Assembly (NCBI GenBank): GCA_964540815.1
Contig: CAZIOH010000009.1
Coordinates: forward strand, 1 to 64,000
Source: CAZIOH01 sp964540815
Lineage (GTDB): Bacteria; Myxococcota_A; Polyangia; Fen-1088
DNA length: 64,000 nt
Direction of reading: 5' to 3'
Shown piece by piece: positions 44,293 to 52,700 of the stretch (position 1 is its first letter; the number at the start of each line of letters is the position of its first letter). A model generated the notes under the pieces. It was not told the origin of the DNA and ran no database searches. It worked only from the letters and a program-made list of their open reading frames with translations. Made by a program: the position numbers and the translations under genes.

Positions 44293-45348
44293 TCACGACC
44301 ATGCCCGCCGCCAGGCCGCGGCGACCGCCGCCAGGATCGCGATGGCGAGACCGCGCTGCGCCCAGGCCCGCCACCCCGACCGAAAACCCGCCCCCCACGC
44401 GGGCCCCCGTGCGTCGTCGCGGCGGCGTCGGTCGAGGATCGCCCCCGCGCCGAGCCCGAGCAAGGTCCCGAAGCCGAGGGAAAACGCGTGCGCCGACACG
44501 TCCGATTGCTGCCCCATTCCCAGCATCGCCATGAGCCCGAGCCCGGCTCCGAACCCCACCAGCCAGGCCCGCCGCCGGGCGAGGCCCCCACCGCGCCAGC
44601 GATGCAGCACCTGCAGGCCCACCAGCAAGCCGAGGGCCGCGAAGGTCAGCGTGGAGGCCCCGAGCGACTCGTGCGTGGGCGGCTTCACGTAGGCCGTGGC
44701 CAGGTTGGCTCCGCACGCCGCCAGTACCATCAGCATCGATGCGACCCCCCAGCCGAGCCATCGCCCGGCCGCGCCGACGAAGATGATCGACGCCACGACG
44801 TTGCCCGCGAGGTGCATCACGTCGGCGTGCAGGGTCGTGGCGGTGACCGCGCGCCACCACTCGCCGGCCCGGATGCGCGCGGCGCTCGCCACGCCGACCG
44901 TGAACCAGCGTGAATCCCAGCGCGAATCGGCGGTCTGTTCGGCGAAGCCGGTCACCCGCTCGAACAGCACGAGCAGCAGCCCCACCACCGCCCCGAGCGC
45001 GCCGGAGCCGCGCTCCGGTGCCAGGACCGGGCGCTCGTCGGCCCCCTCGCGGCTCTCGCGCTCGTACTCGGCGAGGGTCCGCGCGGCCGCCGCCACCTGC
45101 TCGGGGGCGACGCACAGGGCCAGGCGCCCGCCCCCCCAAGGACCGGGGCCGCCGCCGGGGAGGGAGGCAGCGGCGGGATCGCCCAGGAGCGCTTCTCCGT
45201 TCGGCGGCGGCGCACGCACCACCTGCGAAGGAATCCCGACCGCGGTCAGGACCAGCGTCCACTCGTCGGCCTGATCGCCGTCGCGCGCCACCCGGAGCAC
45301 CACCGGCCCGGCAGGAGGAGGGAGGTCACGATCGTCGGCATTGGCCAC
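44293..45348 (-). CDS. Rhomboid family protease with N-terminal cytosolic domain
   Basis: A 351-residue protein. Residues 1-110 are a soluble extension with a betabetaalpha-like start (WTLVLTAVGIPSQVVRAPP) resembling small domains fused to some rhomboids. The membrane part has GEWWRAVTATTLHADVMHLAGN, the nucleophile in LGASTLTFAALG (Ser232) and His287 in DVSAHAFSLGFG, so the catalytic pair is present. The GTG at 45348 starts it. It heads the minus-strand run ahead of the two isomerases (54 bp) and murB, placing an intramembrane protease with envelope-assembly genes. Confidence 0.9.
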   Translation of the reverse strand: MANADDRDLPPPAGPVVLRVARDGDQADEWTLVLTAVGIPSQVVRAPPPNGEALLGDPAAASLPGGGPGPWGGGRLALCVAPEQVAAAARTLAEYERESREGADERPVLAPERGSGALGAVVGLLLVLFERVTGFAEQTADSRWDSRWFTVGVASAARIRAGEWWRAVTATTLHADVMHLAGNVVASIIFVGAAGRWLGWGVASMLMVLAACGANLATAYVKPPTHESLGASTLTFAALGLLVGLQVLHRWRGGGLARRRAWLVGFGAGLGLMAMLGMGQQSDVSAHAFSLGFGTLLGLGAGAILDRRRRDDARGPAWGAGFRSGWRAWAQRGLAIAILAAVAAAWRRAWS

Positions 45349-45534
45349 GCGCGCCCAGGATACCCGCTCCTCTCTCCCAGCGCCGGATCAACCACACGAC
45401 CCACCTCGTCCCGTGGCCCGACGCCACCTTCGTGGCCCGCGGCGCACGCACCCATCCGCAGGACGGTCGATGGCTGTCCAGGCCATCCGGTGGAGGTGAC
45501 GGCGGGAGGTTTTCGTGGTCTAATTAAACGGCAA

Positions 45535-47529
45535 ATGCGCGTAACCTGCAATACTGTATCTACTGTGGTTTTTGTCCTCACCTGGGGGATGTCCGCCCAC
45601 GGGCACGCCGAGGAGCCGCCCCGCGGGGTCCCCCCTGGTGGGGCTGGCAGCGCGCGCACCGTGGCACTTGGCGACCTGCTCGGCCGGGTCGCGCCCGGGG
45701 TGGTCGTGCTCACCACGACGGGGGAGCCAAGTCCGGCAGACGGAGCGACGCGCTCGGACAAGGCGGGCTCGGCGGCGATCTGGCCGGCGACGCTCATCAC
45801 GGCCTCCGGGCTGGCCCTCACCAGTCGCCGCGCCGTGGCCGCCGCCGTCGAGGGCCGGGGGACGCTCGCGATGGTGCTCGGCACCCACGGCAAGCTGGCC
45901 GCCCGCAACCTGGCCGCCGCGATGCCTGTGCGGGTGGTGGCGATCTGCGACGCGCTCGATCTGGCGCTCGTCGAGGCGCGCCCACCGGCGGCGGTGTTCC
46001 TGCCCCACATGCCCATCGCGCGCGGACCCGCACCGCCGACGGCCACGGGCGGCGCGGCTCGGGCCGACGGCGCCGTGGCCGGGCTGCTCGCGGTCACCCA
46101 TGACCCGCAGGCTGGCCTCTGGGCGGGGCGCGCCCTCCCGGAGCCAGCGCGCGAGGTCGCGGGTGTCGCCCCCGTCGCGGCCGCCACCTCGGCGTCGTCC
46201 GCGGTGGCGCCGGGCCGGCTCGTCGCGCTCGCTGCCGACGCCCGGGGGCTCGCCTCGGGCACGCCCCTCTTCGATGGGCTCGGCCGCCTCGCTGGGATGG
46301 TGGTGGCCCCGCCGGGGGCCGCCGCTGGCTCGGGCGAGCCGGTGCCGAGCGATGAGGCCGACGGCGGCCCCACGTCGGCGCACGCGGGCGACCTGCCGCC
46401 GTCGATGGTGCGTGCAGAGACGCTGCTGAGGTTCGTGCTGGCGGCGCGCGGCCCCGAGCTCCGCTTCGCGGGGGTCCCGCCGTTTCGCCGTCCGGTGCTC
46501 GGCGTGGATCTCCCGCTCGGGCGCGTCAAGCGGGACGTGGTGGCGCTCGCGTCCGCCACGCCGGGGGCAGCCACCTCGGGTCCCGGTCGTGGCGATGTGC
46601 CCCTCGATCTGCCCAAGATGACGGCCAAGGGATCGCTCGATCGGTTCCATCCCGGCCCGCCGCGTGGCTCCCCCACGACGGGACGCGGGCCCGTGCCGCC
46701 CGCCGGCGAATCGGGCAGCGAGCGCACCCGCGCGCGCGCCGCCGTGGTCGCATCGGCGTTTCCGCAGATTGGCCTCGCGCTGCTGGAGAGCATGGACGCC
46801 CCGATCTCCGTGCCGAAGGCCGAGGCCAGGGGCGACTGGGAGCCCCGCGGACCGAGCGACGCCCCGATCGGTGTCACCGAGCTCGGGGACTATCACTCGC
46901 CCGCGACCCGCGAGGCGGATGCCTTCCTGCGCAGCTTGGCCCGTCCCGACGGCGCGCCGGCCGGCGGACTCGCCGGGGCGGCCTCCCCCGCCATCCGGAT
47001 CTGGTGGAAGGACGCCGACCGCGGATTCGGCGACGATTACTTGCTCGCGGCGCGGGCGGCGCGGGCCGCTGGCGAGCAAGGGGCCTTCTGGCCGATGCAC
47101 GACTTGCTGATCGACGAGGCCCGGACGATCGATGAAGCCAGCTTGCGAGCCCGCGTGCGCCAGCTCGTCGAGCGGCTGGCCCTCGACGACGGACAGTTCG
47201 AGGCGGCCCTCACCAGCGAGGGTCTGGCCGCCGCGGTGGAGACCGAGAACGCCGAGGGGGCCGCGATCCCCGTCCTGGCCACACCCAGCTTCATCGTCAA
47301 CGGGCGCATCGTCGAGGGCGGCTCGGTGGCGGTCGCGGTCCTGGCGGCGGCGGTGGAAGGGGCCGCCGGACGCGGCCCGGCGGCCTCCGCGCCCCGGGTT
47401 CCGCCGAGCGGGACGGTGGCCGGGTCGGCGTACTCGGATCCGCGCGGCATCGCGAGGGCGGCGGCCCGAACCGTGGCGAGGACCCTCGACCGCGCCAGCC
47501 GCGGCGACGGGCCGGGACCGGGGCCATGA
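45535..47529 (+). CDS. Fusion of degenerate HtrA-like and DsbA-like domains, exported
   Basis: A 664-residue protein. The signal peptide (VTCNTVSTVVFVLTWGMSAH) precedes an HtrA-like trypsin fold at about 60-300. The His region reads ASGLALTSRRAV, with Arg99 where His is expected; ALDLALVEA keeps the Asp; ASGTPLFDGLGRLAGM keeps a Ser (Ser241). After a Pro/Gly linker, a DsbA-type thioredoxin fold (about 445-610) begins ELGDYHSPATREADAFL, with Ser-Pro-Ala-Thr (455-458) in place of CxxC. GEQGAFWPMHDLL and the cis-Pro block ATPSFIVNGRIVEGG are kept. Both activities seem lost, so a binding or scaffold role is likely. ATG 45535 is used; GTG 45490 is possible. Confidence 0.85.
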   Translation: MRVTCNTVSTVVFVLTWGMSAHGHAEEPPRGVPPGGAGSARTVALGDLLGRVAPGVVVLTTTGEPSPADGATRSDKAGSAAIWPATLITASGLALTSRRAVAAAVEGRGTLAMVLGTHGKLAARNLAAAMPVRVVAICDALDLALVEARPPAAVFLPHMPIARGPAPPTATGGAARADGAVAGLLAVTHDPQAGLWAGRALPEPAREVAGVAPVAAATSASSAVAPGRLVALAADARGLASGTPLFDGLGRLAGMVVAPPGAAAGSGEPVPSDEADGGPTSAHAGDLPPSMVRAETLLRFVLAARGPELRFAGVPPFRRPVLGVDLPLGRVKRDVVALASATPGAATSGPGRGDVPLDLPKMTAKGSLDRFHPGPPRGSPTTGRGPVPPAGESGSERTRARAAVVASAFPQIGLALLESMDAPISVPKAEARGDWEPRGPSDAPIGVTELGDYHSPATREADAFLRSLARPDGAPAGGLAGAASPAIRIWWKDADRGFGDDYLLAARAARAAGEQGAFWPMHDLLIDEARTIDEASLRARVRQLVERLALDDGQFEAALTSEGLAAAVETENAEGAAIPVLATPSFIVNGRIVEGGSVAVAVLAAAVEGAAGRGPAASAPRVPPSGTVAGSAYSDPRGIARAAARTVARTLDRASRGDGPGPGP

Positions 47530-47566
47530 CAATCGAGGGCCCGGCAATGGGCTGACGTGACGCGGC

Positions 47567-48358
47567 TCAGTCCATGTGCAAACGGTAGCGACCGGCGGAG
47601 GTGGGCTCGACCCGGCAGGGGCGGCCGAAGGCCTCGCCGAGGACGTCGGCGCGGAGGACCTCGGCGATCGCGCCCTGGGCGAGGGTGCGACCGTCCTTGA
47701 GGACCAGCGCGTGCCGCACGAACGCCGGGATCTCCTCGATGTGGTGGGTCACGATCACCAGGGTGGGCGTCTCGGGGCGCTCGACGAAGCGCCCGAGATC
47801 CTCGAGGAAGCGCTCGCGCGCCGCCGGATCCAGCCCGGCGCAGGGCTCATCGAGGATGAGGAGGTGGGGCGCATTCATGAGGGCGCGCGCGATGAGCACC
47901 CGCTGCTTCTCGCCCTGCGAGAGCTGGCCGTAGGGATTGTCCGCGAGCGCGGCGATCCCGAGCGCCGCCAGACCTGCCCGCGCGCGCGCCTCGGCATCGG
48001 CGTCGAAGGTCCGCCACCATCCCAGCTCCGCGTCGATGCCGGTCTCGACGATGGCGAGGGCGGGCTGGCGATCCTGGAAGTAAGGCACCAGCGCCGAGCT
48101 CACCACCCCGATGGAGCGGCGCAGCTCGCGCAGATCCACCTCGCCGAAGCGCTGGCCGAGCACCCGGATGTGACCGTCGCACGGCCACTCGATGGCGGCC
48201 ACCATCTTGAGCAGCGTGGTCTTCCCGGAGCCGTTGGCCCCGAGCAAGGCCCAGTGCTGGCCGCGACGGATGCGCCAGTCGATTCCGCTCAAGATCGTGC
48301 GCTCGCCCCGCCAGTACGCGGCATGTTCGAGCTCGAGGACCAGCGCGCCTTCATCCAT
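47567..48358 (-). CDS. ABC transporter ATP-binding protein (ModF-like)
   Basis: A single nucleotide-binding domain of 263 residues: Walker A GANGSGKTT (40-48), Q-loop region LGQRFGEVDLRELRRSIGVV, signature LSQGEKQRVLIARAL, Walker B HLLILDEPCAGLD and the switch His in IVTHHIEEIP. The N-terminal LELEHAAYWRGERTILSGID and the overall order resemble ModF/PhnC-like proteins described next to molybdate systems. No permease is adjacent, so it may work with an unlinked permease or act as a soluble ATPase. The start is at ATG 48358, divergent from the OmpA lipoprotein. Confidence 0.93.
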   Translation of the reverse strand: MDEGALVLELEHAAYWRGERTILSGIDWRIRRGQHWALLGANGSGKTTLLKMVAAIEWPCDGHIRVLGQRFGEVDLRELRRSIGVVSSALVPYFQDRQPALAIVETGIDAELGWWRTFDADAEARARAGLAALGIAALADNPYGQLSQGEKQRVLIARALMNAPHLLILDEPCAGLDPAARERFLEDLGRFVERPETPTLVIVTHHIEEIPAFVRHALVLKDGRTLAQGAIAEVLRADVLGEAFGRPCRVEPTSAGRYRLHMD

Positions 48359-48416
48359 GGAGTGGAGGAGATTACGTCTGAACCGGAAGGGCGGTCCGTG
48401 TTATCAACCGATCGCT

Positions 48417-48470
48417 ACCGCTTGTTCGATTGTCACCGCTCGCGAAATGCGACCGCTTCGATTGTGACCG
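48417..48470 (+). promoter_or_regulatory. Imperfect direct repeats upstream of the OmpA-family gene
   Basis: ACCGCTTGTTCGATTGTCAC (from 48417) and ACCGCTTCGATTGTGACCG (48452-48470) are similar over about 19 bases and 35 bp apart start to start. They fall between the divergent ABC and OmpA genes and just before a GAGGGGA ribosome-binding site. They could be tandem operator half-sites; no clear -35/-10 pair was found. Confidence 0.4.
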
Positions 48471-48481
48471 AGGGGAACACC

Positions 48482-49225
48482 ATGACCGCGACCGCCGAGC
48501 CCATCGTCCCGCCGCCGCCAGCCACCGCCCGCCGCCCCGCCCGCCACTTGCCCAGGGCCGCCACCACCGCCATCGCGGCCCTCGTGGCCGCCGCCACGCT
48601 GACCGGCGCCTGCGCCACGCAGGAAGGCAAGGGCGCCGGCATCGGGGCCGGCAGCGGTGCGGTGCTCGGCGCCGGGATCGGGGCCCTGGCGGGCGGGGGC
48701 CGCGGGGCTCTCTTCGGCGCCGCCCTCGGGGCCGGGGTGGGTGCCGGCTCGGGGGCGCTCATCGGCCGCTACATGGACAAGCAGCAGGCCGATCTCGCGA
48801 AGGTCAAGGGCGCCAACATCGAGCGGCAAGGCAACCAGCTGGTGGTGCGCTTCAACTCGGCGATCCTGTTCGACACCAACAAGGCGGCCCTCAAACCGCA
48901 ATCGCAGAAGGATCTCACCGAGTTCGCCCAGGTGTTGACCAAGTATCCGGAGACCGATCTGGTCATCGAGGGACACACCGACAACACCGGCAAGAAGGAG
49001 CTCAACCGCAAGCTCTCGGTGGAGCGGGCGGAGTCGGTGATCGCGTTCCTCGGCCAGAACGGCGTGGCGCGCGCGCGCATGACCGGCCAGGGGCTCGCCG
49101 ACGATCGCCCGGTGGCCGACAACCAGACCGCCGAAGGTCGGAAGAAGAACCGCCGGGTCGAGGTCCAGATCGCAGCCAACCAGGCGCTCCAGAGGAAGGA
49201 CGCGGCCGAGACGGGCAAGCGCTGA
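48482..49225 (+). CDS. OmpA family lipoprotein with glycine-zipper segment
   Basis: A 247-residue outer-membrane lipoprotein that likely tethers the outer membrane to peptidoglycan. The signal peptide ends in LTGAC (Cys44). Residues about 50-95 form a glycine-zipper region (GAGIGAGSGAVLGAGIGALA; GAALGAGVGAGSGALIGRYM). The OmpA C-terminal domain follows: VVRFNSAILFDTNKAALKP, LVIEGHTDNTGKKELNRKLS with the conserved Asp/Arg ligands of diaminopimelate, and GRKKNRRVEVQI. This architecture matches YiaD-type lipoproteins. ATG 48482 follows GAGGGGA; the upstream open frame is rejected. Confidence 0.95.
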   Translation: MTATAEPIVPPPPATARRPARHLPRAATTAIAALVAAATLTGACATQEGKGAGIGAGSGAVLGAGIGALAGGGRGALFGAALGAGVGAGSGALIGRYMDKQQADLAKVKGANIERQGNQLVVRFNSAILFDTNKAALKPQSQKDLTEFAQVLTKYPETDLVIEGHTDNTGKKELNRKLSVERAESVIAFLGQNGVARARMTGQGLADDRPVADNQTAEGRKKNRRVEVQIAANQALQRKDAAETGKR

Positions 49226-49269
49226 GGCGACGCGCCGGCGGCCCGCCCAGGCCCCGGGATCAGCGGGGC

Positions 49270-49797
49270 TCAGTTCGCGCTGAAGGCCCCGCTGCCGAGG
49301 CGCTCGGCCAGCGCGCGCGGGGTCTCGCCGGCCCGGTTCGGCAGATCGGGCTTGGCCCCCGAGGCGAGGAGGAGCTCGAGGAGATCGCGCCGACCGCGCT
49401 CGGAGAACACGGCGCGCCAGAGCACGGAGCTGCCGTCCTCGTCCTGGGCGTTGACGTCGGCCCCCTTGGCGATGAGGAGCCTCGCCATCTCGAGCAAGTC
49501 CTCCTGGGCCGCGTAATGCAGCGGGCTGAACCCCTGGGTGTCGCGGGCGTTCACCTCGGCGCCCGACTCGATGAGCAGGCCCACGAGCCCGAGGCTGCCA
49601 CCCAGCACCGCCGAGAACAGCGGCGTCCGACCGTCCTCGTCGCGCACGTTGGGATCGGCGCCGAGGGCCAGCAGATCACGCACCAGCACCAGGTCGCAGA
49701 CGAAGGCGGCATCGACCAGGGCCTTGGAAGCCACGGCCGCTTGCTCCTCGGCATCGCGCGCGGAGGTGGGGGGCGGGGAGTCTCGATCGTCACGCAT
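49270..49797 (-). CDS. Ankyrin repeat protein
   Basis: A 175-residue soluble protein with four ankyrin repeats: LVRDLLALGADPNVRDEDGR, TPLFSAVLGGSLGLVGLLIE..VNARDTQGF, SPLHYAAQEDLLEMARLLIA..VNAQDEDGS and LLELLLASGAKPDLPNRAGE. Such repeats mediate protein binding; no catalytic domain or signal peptide is seen. ATG 49797 gives MRDDRDSPPP. It converges with the OmpA lipoprotein and lies downstream, on the same strand, of the BT1-type transporter. Confidence 0.93.
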   Translation of the reverse strand: MRDDRDSPPPTSARDAEEQAAVASKALVDAAFVCDLVLVRDLLALGADPNVRDEDGRTPLFSAVLGGSLGLVGLLIESGAEVNARDTQGFSPLHYAAQEDLLEMARLLIAKGADVNAQDEDGSSVLWRAVFSERGRRDLLELLLASGAKPDLPNRAGETPRALAERLGSGAFSAN

Positions 49798-49873
49798 CAA
49801 GCAAGGTTTGTAGCAGGTCTTTGCCCGGGCGCATCCGGGCGAACGTCGAAACGACGCCCGGCATGCTCGGCGA

Positions 49874-51163
49874 TCAGCGGACGGCGGGTTCGGGCGCGGC
49901 CAGCAGCTCGCGCGGAAGCCAGGCGAGGAGCGGCAGCACGGCCAAGGTGGCCGCGGCGTTGACCCACGCCAGCGCGCCGAGGTGCAGGTGCCAGCGGCCG
50001 TAGAGCCAGGCGCCGAGCGGATCGGAGATCCCCGTGACCGCCAGCGTGCGGACGGCCATCAGCAGCGCGTAAGCGAGGCTCTCGGTCCCGCGCGGCGTCG
50101 CGCGCGCCGCCAGATCGAAGAGCGGCAGGGTCGCGAGGGCCCCGAGGAAACCCGAGAGCGCGTCGATCGCGAGGGCGGCGCCCGCCGAGCGATACCCGAG
50201 GTACAGCAGGGCCGAGACCGCGCCGAGCCCGATCCCCGCGGGCAGCGACCACCGCAACGGCACGCGGCGGCAGGCCCAGGCGTACACCGCGGCCCCGGCC
50301 AGCGCCCCCACCCCGCCGGCCATCTGCAGGATGCCCATCATGCGCGCCGACAGCCCGAGGACGTCTTGCTGGTAGTAGAGCAAGGGGGTCTGCATCCCGG
50401 GCGACAGGAAGACCAGGAACAGCAGCAGCGAGGCCGCCCAGGCCGGCCTCGACCGAATGAGGGTGGCAATTTGCTTGCGGGCGACGGCGACCGGCGCCAG
50501 CCGGGGTCCCGGGTCGTCCGGCCCGCGATCGAGCCACCAGACCACCGGGATCAGGGCCGCCACCACCGCCGCGCCGGTGGCCGCGGTGTACACGAAGGCC
50601 GCCGTGGCCAGCGCTCCGCCGAGCGGCCCGGTCACCAGGGCCATCACGCCCTCGAGCGAGGTGCGGAGCGCGCTCAGGCGCCCGGTGGCGTGGTGGCGCT
50701 GCCCGACCTCGATCAAGAGGCCGCCGGTCGCCGCGCTGACCATCACGAGCCCGAGGTTGAGCACCACCATCACGACCAGGAACGGGACCAGCGCCCGCGG
50801 CACCACCGCGAAGGCCAGCCAGCCCAGGCTCCCGAGCAGCGCGCCCACCAGCAGGTGGCCGCGCCGCCGCGTGCCGAACAGGGGGTACGAATCGCAGCCG
50901 AGGGCGATGAGGGGCTTGAGGTACCACGCCACGGTGGCGATGGCCCAGAAGCCCGCCACCTGCTGCGGCGAGGCCCCGAGCTGGTTCTTGAGCAAGAGCC
51001 CGAACGGCAACCGCCCGAGCAGCCCGGGCCAGCCGAGCCCGCTGGCCAGGATCCCGGCCGCGACCACCGTGGCCGACCGGCGAAACTCACGCCGGTCGCC
51101 GCTTGGCCCGCGCGGATCGGCGGGGGGGCTTCGGTCAGGGTGGCGCGGCTCTGCGGGCCTCAA
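49874..51163 (-). CDS. MFS transporter, BT1/pteridine-type
   Basis: A polytopic transporter of about 429 residues and 12 helices. The N-terminal half matches the BT1 folate-biopterin transporter signature: LPFGLLLKNQLGASPQQVAG, VAWYLKPLIALGCDSYPLFG and TRRRGHLLVGALLG. GLLIEVGQRHHATGRLSALR follows. The TTG at 51163 overlaps the upstream gene's stop as TTGA, the same coupling geometry seen for ATG and GTG starts nearby, which supports it. GTG 51067 is the alternative, just before the first helix. The substrate (a pteridine or another small molecule) is uncertain. Confidence 0.88.
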   Translation of the reverse strand: MRPAEPRHPDRSPPADPRGPSGDRREFRRSATVVAAGILASGLGWPGLLGRLPFGLLLKNQLGASPQQVAGFWAIATVAWYLKPLIALGCDSYPLFGTRRRGHLLVGALLGSLGWLAFAVVPRALVPFLVVMVVLNLGLVMVSAATGGLLIEVGQRHHATGRLSALRTSLEGVMALVTGPLGGALATAAFVYTAATGAAVVAALIPVVWWLDRGPDDPGPRLAPVAVARKQIATLIRSRPAWAASLLLFLVFLSPGMQTPLLYYQQDVLGLSARMMGILQMAGGVGALAGAAVYAWACRRVPLRWSLPAGIGLGAVSALLYLGYRSAGAALAIDALSGFLGALATLPLFDLAARATPRGTESLAYALLMAVRTLAVTGISDPLGAWLYGRWHLHLGALAWVNAAATLAVLPLLAWLPRELLAAPEPAVR

Positions 51164-51516
51164 CTCGGCAGCACGGGGACAATCCGGAACCAGGCCACCC
51201 GGGCGCCCCGACACTGTCGGCAGGTGAGCTCGACCCGCCGGAGAATCTCGTCGTTCACCTTCTGGGCGCTGTCCTCCCCGACGTCGAGCTCGCCCTCGCA
51301 CCGGAAGCAGCGCAAGGCCCGCGCCTTCACCGCGATCACCGACGCCGTGGCCACGGAGAACGGGCGGTCACCGGAGGCCCCAGGCAACTGGGTGGCCAGG
51401 CGCTCGAGCCGGTCGCTGTCGGTCTGCACGGCGCGCGTGCGGTGTCGCAGCTGCGCGCGCGGTCGCTCCGGTCGATGACGCTGGCCCACGGCGCGGAAGA
51501 CTACTCCCAAACCCAC
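51160..51516 (-). CDS. Small zinc-ribbon-like protein
   Basis: A 118-residue protein. The N-terminal half is basic and probably disordered (GQRHRPERPRAQLRHRTRAV). The C-terminal half has CFRCEGELDV and LTCRQCRGARVAWF, i.e. two CxxC pairs spaced 30 residues apart, a probable zinc ribbon. The GTG at 51516 starts the frame. Its stop overlaps the transporter start (TTGA), so the two are likely co-translated. I do not recognise the family. Confidence 0.72.
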   Translation of the reverse strand: MGLGVVFRAVGQRHRPERPRAQLRHRTRAVQTDSDRLERLATQLPGASGDRPFSVATASVIAVKARALRCFRCEGELDVGEDSAQKVNDEILRRVELTCRQCRGARVAWFRIVPVLPS

Positions 51517-51520
51517 CCCG

Positions 51521-51580
51521 CGAGATCGCGAGATCGCGGAGATCGGCTGATCGGAAGATTGGAAGATCGGCCGGCCGGTC
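51521..51580. repeat. GATC-rich short tandem repeat
   Basis: Degenerate repeats of AGATCG/GATCGG (seven GATC or near-GATC units in 60 bp) fill the gap between the zinc-ribbon gene and the metalloprotease stop. A small palindrome, CGGCCGGCCGG, is embedded. Confidence 0.6.
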
Positions 51581-51594
51581 AGTGAATCATCGCC

Positions 51595-52515
51595 TCATCC
51601 GCGCCGCCGGCCTCGCAAGACGAGCCCGCCGAGGCCCAGCGCCAGCGCGCCCGCCCCGAGGTGATCCACGACCGGCCGGGGTGACGGCACTCCGGCGGCG
51701 ATCGCGCAACTGCAACCGGTGGAATCGTCCGGGGGGATGGCGCTGCTCCCGGCGGTGGCCATTCCCCGCGGATAGATGTCGCAGACCGCCAGCTCGTCGT
51801 CCGGGGAGAGGGTCCGCTTCGACGTGTCACCAGGGTCGGCGGAGGGAAACATGGTCGTCGCCCGGATCGGCGAGTCGAAGGCGACGTCCCCGCAGCTCGG
51901 AACCGGCTGCCCGGTGTTATCGGTCTCGTCGCTGGTCGGATCCGCCAGGTAACAGGGATGGTCGAGCCCGATGAAGTGCCCGAGCTCGTGGGTGAGAGCA
52001 TTCTGGAGATCCTGCAGGCCGCGCCGCCGGTCCGTGTCCACGTCGGTCCAGGTGAAGTCCTGGGCATTGACCTCGAGATCCGCCTCCAGGATCTCCCCCG
52101 TGCTCTTGACGAAGAACAGGGACGTCTGCGCCAGGGCCACGTGATCGTAGTCCCACACCGGGCGGGCGGCGATGGTGTTCACGCCGTCACGCGCGATGGG
52201 CGGTGCCGCCTCGGTGAGATCGTGGGTGGTGACCGGCAGGGCCAGATCGGTGCAGGTGGTCAGGTCGGGGTTCCCGGCGGTCCACTGCAGGGCCGCATCG
52301 GCCATCGCCGCCGCGATCTGGTCGGGCGTCAGATCGGGATCGAAACCTTGCTCGTAGCCAGCGATGCTCATGGCCCGCGGGCGCCACCAGAGCGGTACCC
52401 CCGAGCCGTTGGTCCGGCGCACGTACGCCTCGGCCGGCCCCGCGCCCCCCAGCAGCAAGGCCGCGATAATTGCAGCCGCCACGGAGAGCATCCGCGTCTG
52501 ACGGGAGGGGGGCAT
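51595..52515 (-). CDS. Secreted matrixin-type metalloprotease with MYXO-CTERM-like tail
   Basis: A 306-residue exported zinc protease. A signal peptide (cleavage near AEA-YV, residue 30) precedes a metzincin domain with HELGHFIGLDH (His176, His180, His186, Glu177) and a Met-turn candidate TTMFP. Several Cys suggest disulfides. The C-terminus has the tripartite sorting layout: a GCSC motif, a spacer, a hydrophobic helix (LGAGALALGLGGLVL) and RGRRRG. That layout matches MYXO-CTERM, a surface-sorting signal known in Myxococcota and cleaved by an intramembrane protease. This is one of the best taxon markers in the window. Confidence 0.93.
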   Translation of the reverse strand: MPPSRQTRMLSVAAAIIAALLLGGAGPAEAYVRRTNGSGVPLWWRPRAMSIAGYEQGFDPDLTPDQIAAAMADAALQWTAGNPDLTTCTDLALPVTTHDLTEAAPPIARDGVNTIAARPVWDYDHVALAQTSLFFVKSTGEILEADLEVNAQDFTWTDVDTDRRRGLQDLQNALTHELGHFIGLDHPCYLADPTSDETDNTGQPVPSCGDVAFDSPIRATTMFPSADPGDTSKRTLSPDDELAVCDIYPRGMATAGSSAIPPDDSTGCSCAIAAGVPSPRPVVDHLGAGALALGLGGLVLRGRRRG

Positions 52516-52700
52516 GGGTGCACTAGACTAGCAGCCCGGAGCGGGCCTGGCTCCAGCTCGACCGTCCGAGATGCCACCCTGTGACCGCCTCCACGCCGGC
52601 CGCGTCGGTCGTCGTCCGCACCAACGAAATCGGGCGGGCGCCGAAGCACCCGCCCGATCTCGAGCTCCACTTACCGGCTGTTCTGGAGCCGGTGGCCGAC

